Source: Myxococcales bacterium (GTDB lineage: Bacteria > Myxococcota_A > Bradymonadia > UBA7976 > UBA1532). Taken from it: 64,000 nt of DNA. The stretch covers positions 124,001-188,000 of the forward strand of contig JACKDL010000002.1 in the NCBI GenBank assembly GCA_020633555.1. The letters are read 5' to 3'. The notes beneath the pieces were generated by a model that saw only the letters and a program-made list of their open reading frames with translations, ran no database searches and was not told the DNA's origin. Shown here piece after piece: positions 26,696-33,658 of the stretch; within the stretch, counting starts at the first letter, position 1, and every line of letters starts with the position of its first letter. A program made the translations under genes and the position numbers.

Positions 26696-29056
26696 GTGGG
26701 TGATCGCATCGACGAGCTGGCCCAGACCTTCGGCTGGACCAGCGTGGGGGTGGATCGCAGCCTCCTGAACCGTGGCCCCGCCGACCCTGATCCGGCCCAT
26801 CCGACGCCGGGCGCCCCGGCGGTGCCGCTGCCCACGCTCCCCGAGCGGTACGAGGATCTGGGCCTGATCGGGCAGGGCGGCCAGGGGGTGGTGCGGCTGG
26901 TCTGCGACCACAAGCTGGAGCGCCTGGCGGCCGTGAAGCTCTTGTCTCGCACCGACAGCCCGTCGGCGCGGGCGCTGTTCCTGGCCGAGAGCGCCACCAC
27001 GGCGGCGCTGGAGCACCCAGGCATCGTGCCGGTGTACGACCGCGGCACCACCGCGGCCGGCCAGCCCTGGTACGCCATGCGGTACGTGCGCGGGCGCACC
27101 CTGGCCGAGGCGGCCGAGGGCGACGACGCGCTGCCCACGCGTCGGCGCGTCGACGCGCTGCTGCGGGCCAGCGAGGCCGTGTCTTATGCGCACCACCAGG
27201 GCGTGGTGCACCTGGACCTGAAACCGCAGAACATCCTGCTGGGGCCCTTTGGCGAGGTGCTGGTCACCGACTGGGGGCTGGCGCAGCGGGTGGGGCCGCT
27301 GGCCGAGGGGCTGCAGGGGGCGGGCACGCCCGCCTACATGCCGCCCGAGCAAGCCGAGGGGCTGGCCGAGGTGCGGCCCACCGCCGACGTGTACGCGCTG
27401 GGATCGTGCCTGTGGCACCTGCTCACCGGGCGGCCGCCGCGGCGGGGCGAACGCTGCGAGGACACCCCGGAGCTGGACCCCGCCCTGTGCGCCCTGGCGC
27501 GGCAGGCGCGGGCCGAGGCGCCCGCGGATCGGCTGCGCGACGGAGCGGCCTTCGCGGCGGCCCTGCGGCGCTGGCTGGACGGTGAGGCGCGCCGTGAGGC
27601 GGCCGCCGAGCGGGTGGCCCGCGCCCAGGCGCTGCTGCCGGAGATCCAGGCGCTGGCCGACGAGGCGGGGGCGCTCAAGCTGCAGGCCGAGGCGATCCTG
27701 GTGCCGCTGCCCGGCTACGCCAGCACCGACCTCCGGCGGCCGGCGTGGCGCCTGGCCGATCGCGCCGACCGCCTGCGGCAGCAAGCCCACCGCCTGCGGG
27801 TCGAGCGGGTGACGCTGCTTCGCCAGGCCCTGGAGCTGGCGCCGGACGGCCAGGACGCTCGGGCTGCGCTGGTGGATCATCACCGGCAGGCGCTGCTGGC
27901 GGCCGAGGCCATGGCAGACGCGGCCTCGGTCGAGACGCACGCCGCGGCGCTGCGGGCGCTGGATGGGCCTGGGCAGGCCGAGTGGCTGCGCGGGGACGGG
28001 CGGCTGATCCTCCGCACCACCGAGCCGGCCACGGCGTGGCTGGCCGCGCTGATGCTCCACGACCGGCGGTGGGTGGCCACGCCGCTGGGCTGCCTGGGGC
28101 CGACACCGCTCGACGTGCGCTTGCCCATGGGCCGCTACCAGGTGGTGCTGCGGGCGCCGGATCGGGCGGCGGTGATCTACCCCGTGCACGTCACCCGCGG
28201 CCACGTCTGGGACGGCGTCGCGCCGGGGGAGACGGCGCCGACGCCCATCGCGCTGCCGCCATCGCTGGCCGAGGGCGAGTGCTATGTGCCCGCGGGCTGG
28301 TGTGTCATCGGCGGCGATCCGCAGGCCCCCGACAGCCTGTCGCTTCGGCGGATCTGGGTCGACGGCTTCATCATCGCCCAGCGGCCGGTGACCAACGCCG
28401 AGTACCTGGCGTGGTTGAACGCGCTCGTGGCGGAGGGGCGGGCGGGCGAAGCGGCCGAGCACGTGCCCAACGGGCCGCGGGCGCCCGCCTACCCGCGAGG
28501 GGCGGACGGCCGCTTCCAGCCGCCCGGGGTCGTCCTCGGCAGCCCGTGGCCCCTGGACGCGCCGGTGGTGCGCGTCACCCCGGCGTCGGCCATGGCCTAT
28601 GCCGCCTGGCGGGCCCGGCGCGACGGCCTGCCCTGGCGGCTGCCCCACGCGCTGGAGTGGGAGAAGGCGGCCCGCGGGGTGGATGGGCGGGCCTTCCCCA
28701 TGGGCGACACGTTGATCCCGCCGTGGGCCAACGTGGCCCAGTCCACGCGCGAGGCGCCGGCCCTGCGTCCGGTGGACGATCACCCCCTGGATCGCAGCCC
28801 GTATGGGGTGCTCGGCCTGGCGGGCAACGTGCGGGACACCTGCCGTACCCGCTACGTCCGCCGGGGCCAGGTGCAGGACGGGCAGCGGCTGCGGCCCGAG
28901 GTGGACGTGGGTGACGGCGGCCTGTGGGAGGTGCGGGGCGGGTCACTGATCAGCCCACCCATCTACTGCCGCGCCAGCGGTCGCTTCGCGGTCACCCCAG
29001 ACGAGCATTCGTCTGCGGGCCTGCGCCTGGCGCGCTCCTGGCCTGGGGAGCCCTGA
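26696..29056 (+). CDS. Ser/Thr kinase with C-terminal FGE-like domain
   Basis: A 786-residue protein with a GTG start 6 bp after the activator stop. Kinase domain at 51-295: glycine loop GQGGQGVV, Lys81, catalytic loop HLDLKPQN (172-179; Leu replaces the Arg of HRD), DWG for DFG (192-194), GTPAYMPPE (210-218). Lys and both Asp residues remain, so it is probably active but of non-RD type, not needing loop phosphorylation. A helical region (300-420) and a PEGA-like segment follow, then an FGE/SUMF1-like domain (about 520-785; YVPAGWCVIGG, VLGLAGNVRDTC, VRGGSLI). No STAND domain and no clear membrane segment, unlike the kinase at 8023. Likely phosphorylates its FHA activator. Confidence 0.88.
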   Translation: MGDRIDELAQTFGWTSVGVDRSLLNRGPADPDPAHPTPGAPAVPLPTLPERYEDLGLIGQGGQGVVRLVCDHKLERLAAVKLLSRTDSPSARALFLAESATTAALEHPGIVPVYDRGTTAAGQPWYAMRYVRGRTLAEAAEGDDALPTRRRVDALLRASEAVSYAHHQGVVHLDLKPQNILLGPFGEVLVTDWGLAQRVGPLAEGLQGAGTPAYMPPEQAEGLAEVRPTADVYALGSCLWHLLTGRPPRRGERCEDTPELDPALCALARQARAEAPADRLRDGAAFAAALRRWLDGEARREAAAERVARAQALLPEIQALADEAGALKLQAEAILVPLPGYASTDLRRPAWRLADRADRLRQQAHRLRVERVTLLRQALELAPDGQDARAALVDHHRQALLAAEAMADAASVETHAAALRALDGPGQAEWLRGDGRLILRTTEPATAWLAALMLHDRRWVATPLGCLGPTPLDVRLPMGRYQVVLRAPDRAAVIYPVHVTRGHVWDGVAPGETAPTPIALPPSLAEGECYVPAGWCVIGGDPQAPDSLSLRRIWVDGFIIAQRPVTNAEYLAWLNALVAEGRAGEAAEHVPNGPRAPAYPRGADGRFQPPGVVLGSPWPLDAPVVRVTPASAMAYAAWRARRDGLPWRLPHALEWEKAARGVDGRAFPMGDTLIPPWANVAQSTREAPALRPVDDHPLDRSPYGVLGLAGNVRDTCRTRYVRRGQVQDGQRLRPEVDVGDGGLWEVRGGSLISPPIYCRASGRFAVTPDEHSSAGLRLARSWPGEP

Positions 29057-29064
29057 TCCGCCCC

Positions 29065-29088
29065 CCGGGCGCCGGCTCAGGTGCCCGG
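29065..29088. terminator. hairpin between convergent genes
   Basis: CCGGGCGCC (29065-29073) pairs with GGTGCCCGG (29080-29088), with one G-T pair and a 6-nt loop. It lies between the kinase stop (29056) and the end of the convergent unknown gene (stop 29077), serving both. Confidence 0.45.
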
Positions 29089-29724
29089 CTGCTCGGGGTC
29101 GTCGCCGCTGTGGTAGAGCTGCTCGTCGCCCTGATCCAGCACCAGCATGGACGTGCAGGCCTTGAAGTACAGGTTGCCGTCGGTGCCGGCGATGGTCAGC
29201 TCGCTGCGGCTGGGCGACGAGCCGTGCGCTGGATCGGCGACCACCCACCACGTCAGGCCCTGATCGGCCTTGCGCACGGCCAGCGCCGCGTAGGCCGCAC
29301 CGGAAGGGGCCCAGCCGCTCCCCGAGGGCTTGGCCGCATAGATCTCGTAGACCTCGTCCCAGTTGTCGTTGAAGGGCTGCTTGTGCAGCACGCCGGTGCC
29401 CTTCTGGTTGTTCCAGGCCTGCCACTGATCGCGCATCTTGTACTGGCTGCCGCTGTCGGGCGGCGGCTCGCTGTCGGGGTCCACCGTGACGCTGGACCCC
29501 GGCATGGCGAAGTCCACCGGGTTGCCGTCGTCGTCCACGGGCGGGAACGCCTTGCTCACGTAGATGTAGCCGGGATCCCAGCCCTTGTCGGTGCTGATCT
29601 CGGAGCCGGTCTCGTACCAGCTCGCGAGGGCATCGCCGGCGGGCGACACCAGGCTGAACTCCGCGATGTTCTGCCCCCAGTCGGGGTGGATCTCGCGGCC
29701 CTTGGGGTGGTCGTTGCTGCTCAT
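29077..29724 (-). CDS. unknown cytoplasmic protein, sigma-54 controlled
   Basis: A 215-residue protein with no family I recognise. It lacks a signal peptide, is acidic at both ends and is rich in Trp, Asp, Ser and Gly (DWGQNIAEF, KGWDPGYIY, RDQWQAWNNQKG, TWWVVADPAHG). This suggests a compact beta-rich fold. ATG 29724 is preferred because GGAGGGAG precedes it; an in-frame ATG at 29760 would add 12 residues. A consensus sigma-54 promoter lies 104 bp upstream (29828-29843). The gene ends 20 bp from the convergent kinase gene of module 2, so it is the probable output of that activator/kinase pair. Confidence 0.7.
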   Translation of the reverse strand: MSSNDHPKGREIHPDWGQNIAEFSLVSPAGDALASWYETGSEISTDKGWDPGYIYVSKAFPPVDDDGNPVDFAMPGSSVTVDPDSEPPPDSGSQYKMRDQWQAWNNQKGTGVLHKQPFNDNWDEVYEIYAAKPSGSGWAPSGAAYAALAVRKADQGLTWWVVADPAHGSSPSRSELTIAGTDGNLYFKACTSMLVLDQGDEQLYHSGDDPEQPGT

Positions 29725-29827
29725 GCTCTCGCTCCCTCCAGCGTTCGGCTCGGCTGACATGTGGCTGGGGCGGCGGGTGGCCCCCTCTGGCCTACGCGGC
29801 GGGCTGGCCGCGTCGCTCCCCTGCCAC

Positions 29828-29843
29828 AGCAACGACTGTGCCA
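29828..29843 (-). promoter_or_regulatory. sigma-54 (-24/-12) promoter of unknown gene
   Basis: The minus strand reads TGGCAC-AGTCG-TTGCT, exact consensus with 5-bp spacing. Predicted start near 29817, leader of about 93 nt to the ATG at 29724 or 57 nt to the alternative at 29760. It sits in the 170-bp gap behind the TlpA gene. Confidence 0.85.
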
Positions 29844-29894
29844 TGGTGAAGCGTAGCGGGCCATGGCGATGGCAAGGTCGGCGGGCCGCCCGTC

Positions 29895-30410
29895 TCAGCG
29901 GGGGGCGGCCAGGGCCGCCACGATCGCCTTCTCGAGGGCCACCCCATCGCCGTCGTGGAAGCCCTGGTGCACCGCCAGCACCTTGCCGTCGCGGCCGATG
30001 AGCCACGCGGTGGGCATGGTGGTCAGCCCCAGGCGCTCGGGCCACTTCCCTTTGGGATCCCAAGCGCTCAGAAAGCTGAAGCCCGCCTTCGCGAAGAACT
30101 CGCGAGCCTTGGCGCGATCCTCGTCGACGCTGATGGCCACCACCTGGAAGCCCTGCGGGCCATGCTTCTTCTGCAGGCCTTCGTACACCGGCAGCGACGC
30201 CCGGCAGGGGTCGCACCAGGTGGCCCACACGTCCAGCAGCACCACCTTGCCGGTCAGCGCCCTGGCGTCCAGGGGGGTGTCGCCCAGGGCCTCCAGCGGG
30301 GCGCCGAGCGGGGTGCCGCCCACTTCACCCGGGGGGGCCGCCAGGGCGGGGCTCGCGAGGGCCAGGACGGCGGCGCTCAGCGCCAGCAGGAACAGTCGCA
30401 GCGTGGGCAT
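29895..30410 (-). CDS. TlpA-like periplasmic thioredoxin
   Basis: A 171-residue exported thioredoxin-fold protein. A signal peptide (about 24 residues, ending ALA) is followed by a TlpA/ResA-type domain with the active site WCDPC in VVLLDVWATWCDPCRASLP and a cis-Pro loop TTMPTAWLI. Such proteins reduce disulfides in the periplasm, often for cytochrome c or copper-site assembly. It is the last gene of a tight operon (ApbE stop is 6 bp before its start), where it may keep haem-site or metal-site cysteines of the upstream products reduced. Confidence 0.9.
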   Translation of the reverse strand: MPTLRLFLLALSAAVLALASPALAAPPGEVGGTPLGAPLEALGDTPLDARALTGKVVLLDVWATWCDPCRASLPVYEGLQKKHGPQGFQVVAISVDEDRAKAREFFAKAGFSFLSAWDPKGKWPERLGLTTMPTAWLIGRDGKVLAVHQGFHDGDGVALEKAIVAALAAPR

Positions 30411-30416
30411 GTCAGA

Positions 30417-31454
30417 TCAGTCCTCCTTCAGCAGGGTCAGCGCGCCCTTCAGGCCGCGGGTGGTGTGCAGGGTCCCCTGGGCGTCGATGATCACCGCCTC
30501 GGCGCCGGGCATGCCCTCGATGAGGGCCAGGCCCGCCTTCACCCCCAGCACGAAGACCCCCGTGGACAGGGCGTCGGCCTCGGTGGGATCGCGGGCCAGG
30601 ATGGTCACCGACTGCACGCCTCGGGCGGGCCAGCCGGTGTGCGGATCCAGGATGTGATGGTCGCGGGTGCCGTCGGGCCGCGTGACCACCCGCTCATAGT
30701 CTCCGCTGGTGGTGAAGGCCGCGTCCTTGATGGGCAGCGACGCCACCAGCGCCTTGGGATCGCGGGGGTGCTGGATGCCGACCGTCCAGGGCTGTCCCGG
30801 GCCCTTCTCGCCGGCGCAGTACAGCTCGCCGCCCACCTTCAGACAGAAGGCGTCGATGCCTCGCGCCCGCAACAGATCGCGGGCGCGCGCCACCGCGTAG
30901 CCCTTGGCGATGGCCCCCAGGCCGATGCGGGTGCGGGGGTCGGTCAGGCGGGCGGTGCCGGCCCTGGGATCCAGCGCCAGGTGGGTGTAGCCCACGGCGG
31001 GCAGGCGCGCTGCCACAGCGGCCTCACTCGGGCGCGGCGTCTTGCCATCGAAGCGCCACAGATCGGCCAGGGTGGCGAAGGTGGGGTCGAAGCCGCCCCG
31101 GGTCACCTCGGCCAGCAGCCGCGCCGTCTCCAGCACGCCCATGGCTTCGGCGGGCATGGGCACGGCCTGCCCCCCTGCGGCGTTCAGGCGAGCGATGGGG
31201 GTGTCGGGCCGCCACTCGCTCAGCAGGGCGTCCAGGCGGTCGAACTCGGCCAGCACGGCGGCGAAGGCCGCGTCCAGCGTGGTGGCGGGCACCTTCGCTT
31301 CCACCACCGTCAGCTTCACCTCGGTGGTGAAGCGCCGGGCGTCGCGGCTCGCCAGCGGGGGCCCCGGGGCGGCCACGGCGAGGCTGGGGCACCCGACCAA
31401 CAGACCCAGCAGCCACAGGCGCGGCAGCAACAGTCCCAGCGTGTCCCGTGTCAT
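30417..31454 (-). CDS. apbE: FAD:protein FMN transferase (ApbE-like)
   Basis: A 345-residue enzyme that attaches FMN covalently to Thr/Ser of exported proteins, using FAD and Mg2+. N-terminal signal with a possible lipobox (LLGLLVGC), so it acts outside the cytoplasm. Family signatures: LSEWRPDTPIARLN, GLGAIAKGYAVARARDLL, FCLKVGGELYCAG, DHHILDPHTGWPARGVQSVTI, ADALSTGVFVLG. The start ATG overlaps the DUF3570 stop by one base (TGATG), so translation is coupled. No obvious flavinylation acceptor motif was seen in the operon; the target may be elsewhere. Confidence 0.92.
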   Translation of the reverse strand: MTRDTLGLLLPRLWLLGLLVGCPSLAVAAPGPPLASRDARRFTTEVKLTVVEAKVPATTLDAAFAAVLAEFDRLDALLSEWRPDTPIARLNAAGGQAVPMPAEAMGVLETARLLAEVTRGGFDPTFATLADLWRFDGKTPRPSEAAVAARLPAVGYTHLALDPRAGTARLTDPRTRIGLGAIAKGYAVARARDLLRARGIDAFCLKVGGELYCAGEKGPGQPWTVGIQHPRDPKALVASLPIKDAAFTTSGDYERVVTRPDGTRDHHILDPHTGWPARGVQSVTILARDPTEADALSTGVFVLGVKAGLALIEGMPGAEAVIIDAQGTLHTTRGLKGALTLLKED

Positions 31455-32587
31455 CAGAAGGTGACCGACGTGCCGAGCTCGCCGATCCACGCGGTCATGC
31501 CGTCCAGCCACACGAAGTCGGCGTAGGTGAAGCGCAGGTAGTCCACCTTCGCCACCAGCCCGATGCTGTTCAGACCCCAGCTCTTCCCGGCGGCGGGCCG
31601 CCACTCGTAGTCCAGCTTCAGGCCGGTCGTGCTCGAGGTCAGCTCGCCCAGCTCTTTGTCGCCGGTCATGAAGCTCTGGGGCTGCGCATAGCGGGCCCGA
31701 TAGAAGCTGGCCGCGCCCTGGAAGTGCAGGCGCTGGCGCAGCCACAGATGCAGCGACTCGCTCACCGTCCAGGCCAGCCGGGCCCCGACGGTGTGACCGT
31801 CGATGCCCCAGGTGTCACGGTAGAAGCGGTAGTCGCCCTGCACGAAGATCGGGCCCACGAGGTGGTGGTTGAGGGCCACGACCGTGGCATGTCGCCAGCG
31901 CTCGTCGGGCACCACCTCGGGCGTGCGCAGACGGCCGCCCAGCGGATCGTCCACGATCACATACCGATACACCGACGCCTGGAACCCATCGGCCCGCTGG
32001 CCCTGGTAGGTCAGCTTGAGCACCGTGTCCTTGTTCAACACCTGCGCTCCGCTCACCGTGAGCGAGTGGTTCTGCATGTCGGCCGAGAAGTTGGGATCGC
32101 CCGATCGCCCGACCGCGTTCAGCGAGGTGGCCCAGCCCAGGCTCAGGGTCAGCGTGCGATCGAGCACCTCGCGGGCGAGCTGCGCGCCCACCGTGTGCGA
32201 GGCGTAGTCCCGCTCGTGGCTGTAGTCGTAGCTCACCCCCACAGTGGTGAAGCCGCGCGTGGTGTAGCCGCCCGAGAAAGACAGATCATCCCGCCGCTCG
32301 GCGAACTTCTTCGTGGCCGAGCTCACCAGATCCACCGAGGACGAGGTCACCATGTCGGCCAGGTAGCTGGCCCGCACGTTGGCGCCCTCGGTGGGCTGGG
32401 CCGACACGGCCACCATCGGGCTGATCACCAGGGTGTTGTTGTCGTCCTGGTACACACCCAGCCGCGCCGAGCCGCGGTTCTCGGCGGCCGCCGGCGGCGC
32501 GGTCAGGGCGACCACACCAGCCACTGCCAGACTCAGCAGCGCGAGGACGTGCGCGCCCCGCCCCCCCGTACGCTCAGTTGCAGCCAC
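31454..32587 (-). CDS. DUF3570 outer-membrane beta-barrel
   Basis: A 377-residue exported protein with signal peptide (GVVALTAPPAAA) and many alternating beta strands. It matches the DUF3570 family in organisation (VYQDDNNTLVISP, SYLADMVTSSSVDLVSSAT, YDYSHERDYASHTVG), a group of predicted outer-membrane barrels that co-occur with DUF4266 lipoproteins, ApbE and thioredoxins. It ends with an aromatic residue (TSVTF), as outer-membrane proteins do. The GTG at 32587 overlaps the DUF4266 gene by 14 bp; a GTG at 32548 is an alternative. Inferred role: conduit or anchor for an extracytoplasmic redox protein. Confidence 0.82.
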   Translation of the reverse strand: MAATERTGGRGAHVLALLSLAVAGVVALTAPPAAAENRGSARLGVYQDDNNTLVISPMVAVSAQPTEGANVRASYLADMVTSSSVDLVSSATKKFAERRDDLSFSGGYTTRGFTTVGVSYDYSHERDYASHTVGAQLAREVLDRTLTLSLGWATSLNAVGRSGDPNFSADMQNHSLTVSGAQVLNKDTVLKLTYQGQRADGFQASVYRYVIVDDPLGGRLRTPEVVPDERWRHATVVALNHHLVGPIFVQGDYRFYRDTWGIDGHTVGARLAWTVSESLHLWLRQRLHFQGAASFYRARYAQPQSFMTGDKELGELTSSTTGLKLDYEWRPAAGKSWGLNSIGLVAKVDYLRFTYADFVWLDGMTAWIGELGTSVTF

Positions 32588-32834
32588 AGCCGCCCCCTCC
32601 GCCGCCGTAGGCCCCCGCCGCGCCTTCGCGGTAGGCGAACGTGTGCTGCTCCAACACGGCGTCGTCGGGATCGGCGTCGAAGCGCATGCAGCGCTTGGCC
32701 AGGGTGCCGCGCTCCCATGGCTTCACGCGGGCGCAGCCGGTGGCGCTGCTCAGAGCTGCCAGGGCCAGCAGCCAGGCGAGGGAGCGGGCCAGGGTGGGGC
32801 GCGCGGTCGGCCGGATCAGGCCACGGCGGATCAT
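32574..32834 (-). CDS. DUF4266 small lipoprotein
   Basis: An 86-residue lipoprotein: signal with lipobox SATGC, then ARVKPWERGTLAKRCM, the DUF4266 signature, and the characteristic C-terminus GGGGGGCGCN. The family is tightly linked to DUF3570 and ApbE. The two C-terminal Cys may bind a metal or take part in disulfide exchange with the TlpA protein encoded downstream. The start overlaps the stop of the haem-protein gene (ATGA). Confidence 0.85.
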   Translation of the reverse strand: MIRRGLIRPTARPTLARSLAWLLALAALSSATGCARVKPWERGTLAKRCMRFDADPDDAVLEQHTFAYREGAAGAYGGGGGGCGCN

Positions 32835-33658
32835 GAGCGCCTCCTGCCGGTGGGGGCCAGGCCCATCAGCGCCAGGGCCAGGAGCATCGCGGCGGGCAGC
32901 CCGCCCGGACCGCTCAGCGGGCTCTGGCGGCAGCCGTCCGCCGCGGCCTCGGGGCAGCCCGAGGGGCCGCACAAGGTCACGTGGATCGTCCCCGTGGCGT
33001 CACCGGCGACGTCGCTGGGCAGATCGGCGCGGGCCGAGGCGCCGTCACCGTCCACCACCGACAGCCACAGGGACACCGGGCCCACGTCGGTGGCCGGTGC
33101 GGCCCAGAACAGATCGTATGCGGTCTCGCCGTCCCGGAACCGCGGGGCGCCGTCGGCGCCGAAGGCGATGCCGTTGGCGAACAGCGTGTGTCCGTCGCGG
33201 GCCAGCACGGTGGGGCTGCCGATGTCACCCACGCAGCCCGACGCCGGATCCTTGGGGCAAAGCCGGCCGGCCGGCTGCCCGTGGGCGTCCACCATCTCCA
33301 ACGCGAACAGGTTCAGATCGCAGGCCTCGCCCTCGTGGGCGTCGCAGCCCGTGGCCTGGCGCAGGTTCTCCACGAGATCCACCCGCAGGCTGTAGGCCTG
33401 TCCGGGGGTGTAGCCTGCGGCAAACAGATCCGTCGGCCCGGCCGACAGCGCCACGTGCACCTGACCCTCGCCGCCCTGGTGGCACCCGGCGCAGGTTTGA
33501 CCCTGGAACCGATCGGAGCCGGTGAAGTAGATGCCCGCCGCCCCGCCGATGGTGTCGGCCGACGGGGCCGCGTCGAACTGCGCGGCCGAAGAGTACGCGC
33601 CCGCCGCCGCCGGTGCGAACAGACCCAGGATCACGAGGGCCGCGCTCAACCGCCGCAT
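32831..33658 (-). CDS. exported CxxCH protein with MYXO-CTERM-like tail
   Basis: A 275-residue protein with signal peptide (about 20 residues), a single CxxCH haem site in GQTCAGCHQGGEGQVHVAL, and a beta-rich domain like the choice-of-anchor/Reeler type. The C-terminus has a Cys, a hydrophobic stretch and RRR (DGCRQ...LALMGLAPTGRRRS), fitting a MYXO-CTERM sorting tag for cell-surface anchoring. Probably a surface monohaem protein. It overlaps the preceding polyprotein gene by 13 bp and the DUF4266 gene by 4 bp, so it is inside the six-gene operon. Confidence 0.78.
   Translation of the reverse strand: MRRLSAALVILGLFAPAAAGAYSSAAQFDAAPSADTIGGAAGIYFTGSDRFQGQTCAGCHQGGEGQVHVALSAGPTDLFAAGYTPGQAYSLRVDLVENLRQATGCDAHEGEACDLNLFALEMVDAHGQPAGRLCPKDPASGCVGDIGSPTVLARDGHTLFANGIAFGADGAPRFRDGETAYDLFWAAPATDVGPVSLWLSVVDGDGASARADLPSDVAGDATGTIHVTLCGPSGCPEAAADGCRQSPLSGPGGLPAAMLLALALMGLAPTGRRRS

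Noticed and set aside
25004..28783. A 1259-codon minus-strand open frame
   Set aside because: Antisense to the FHA activator and kinase, both with full motif sets.
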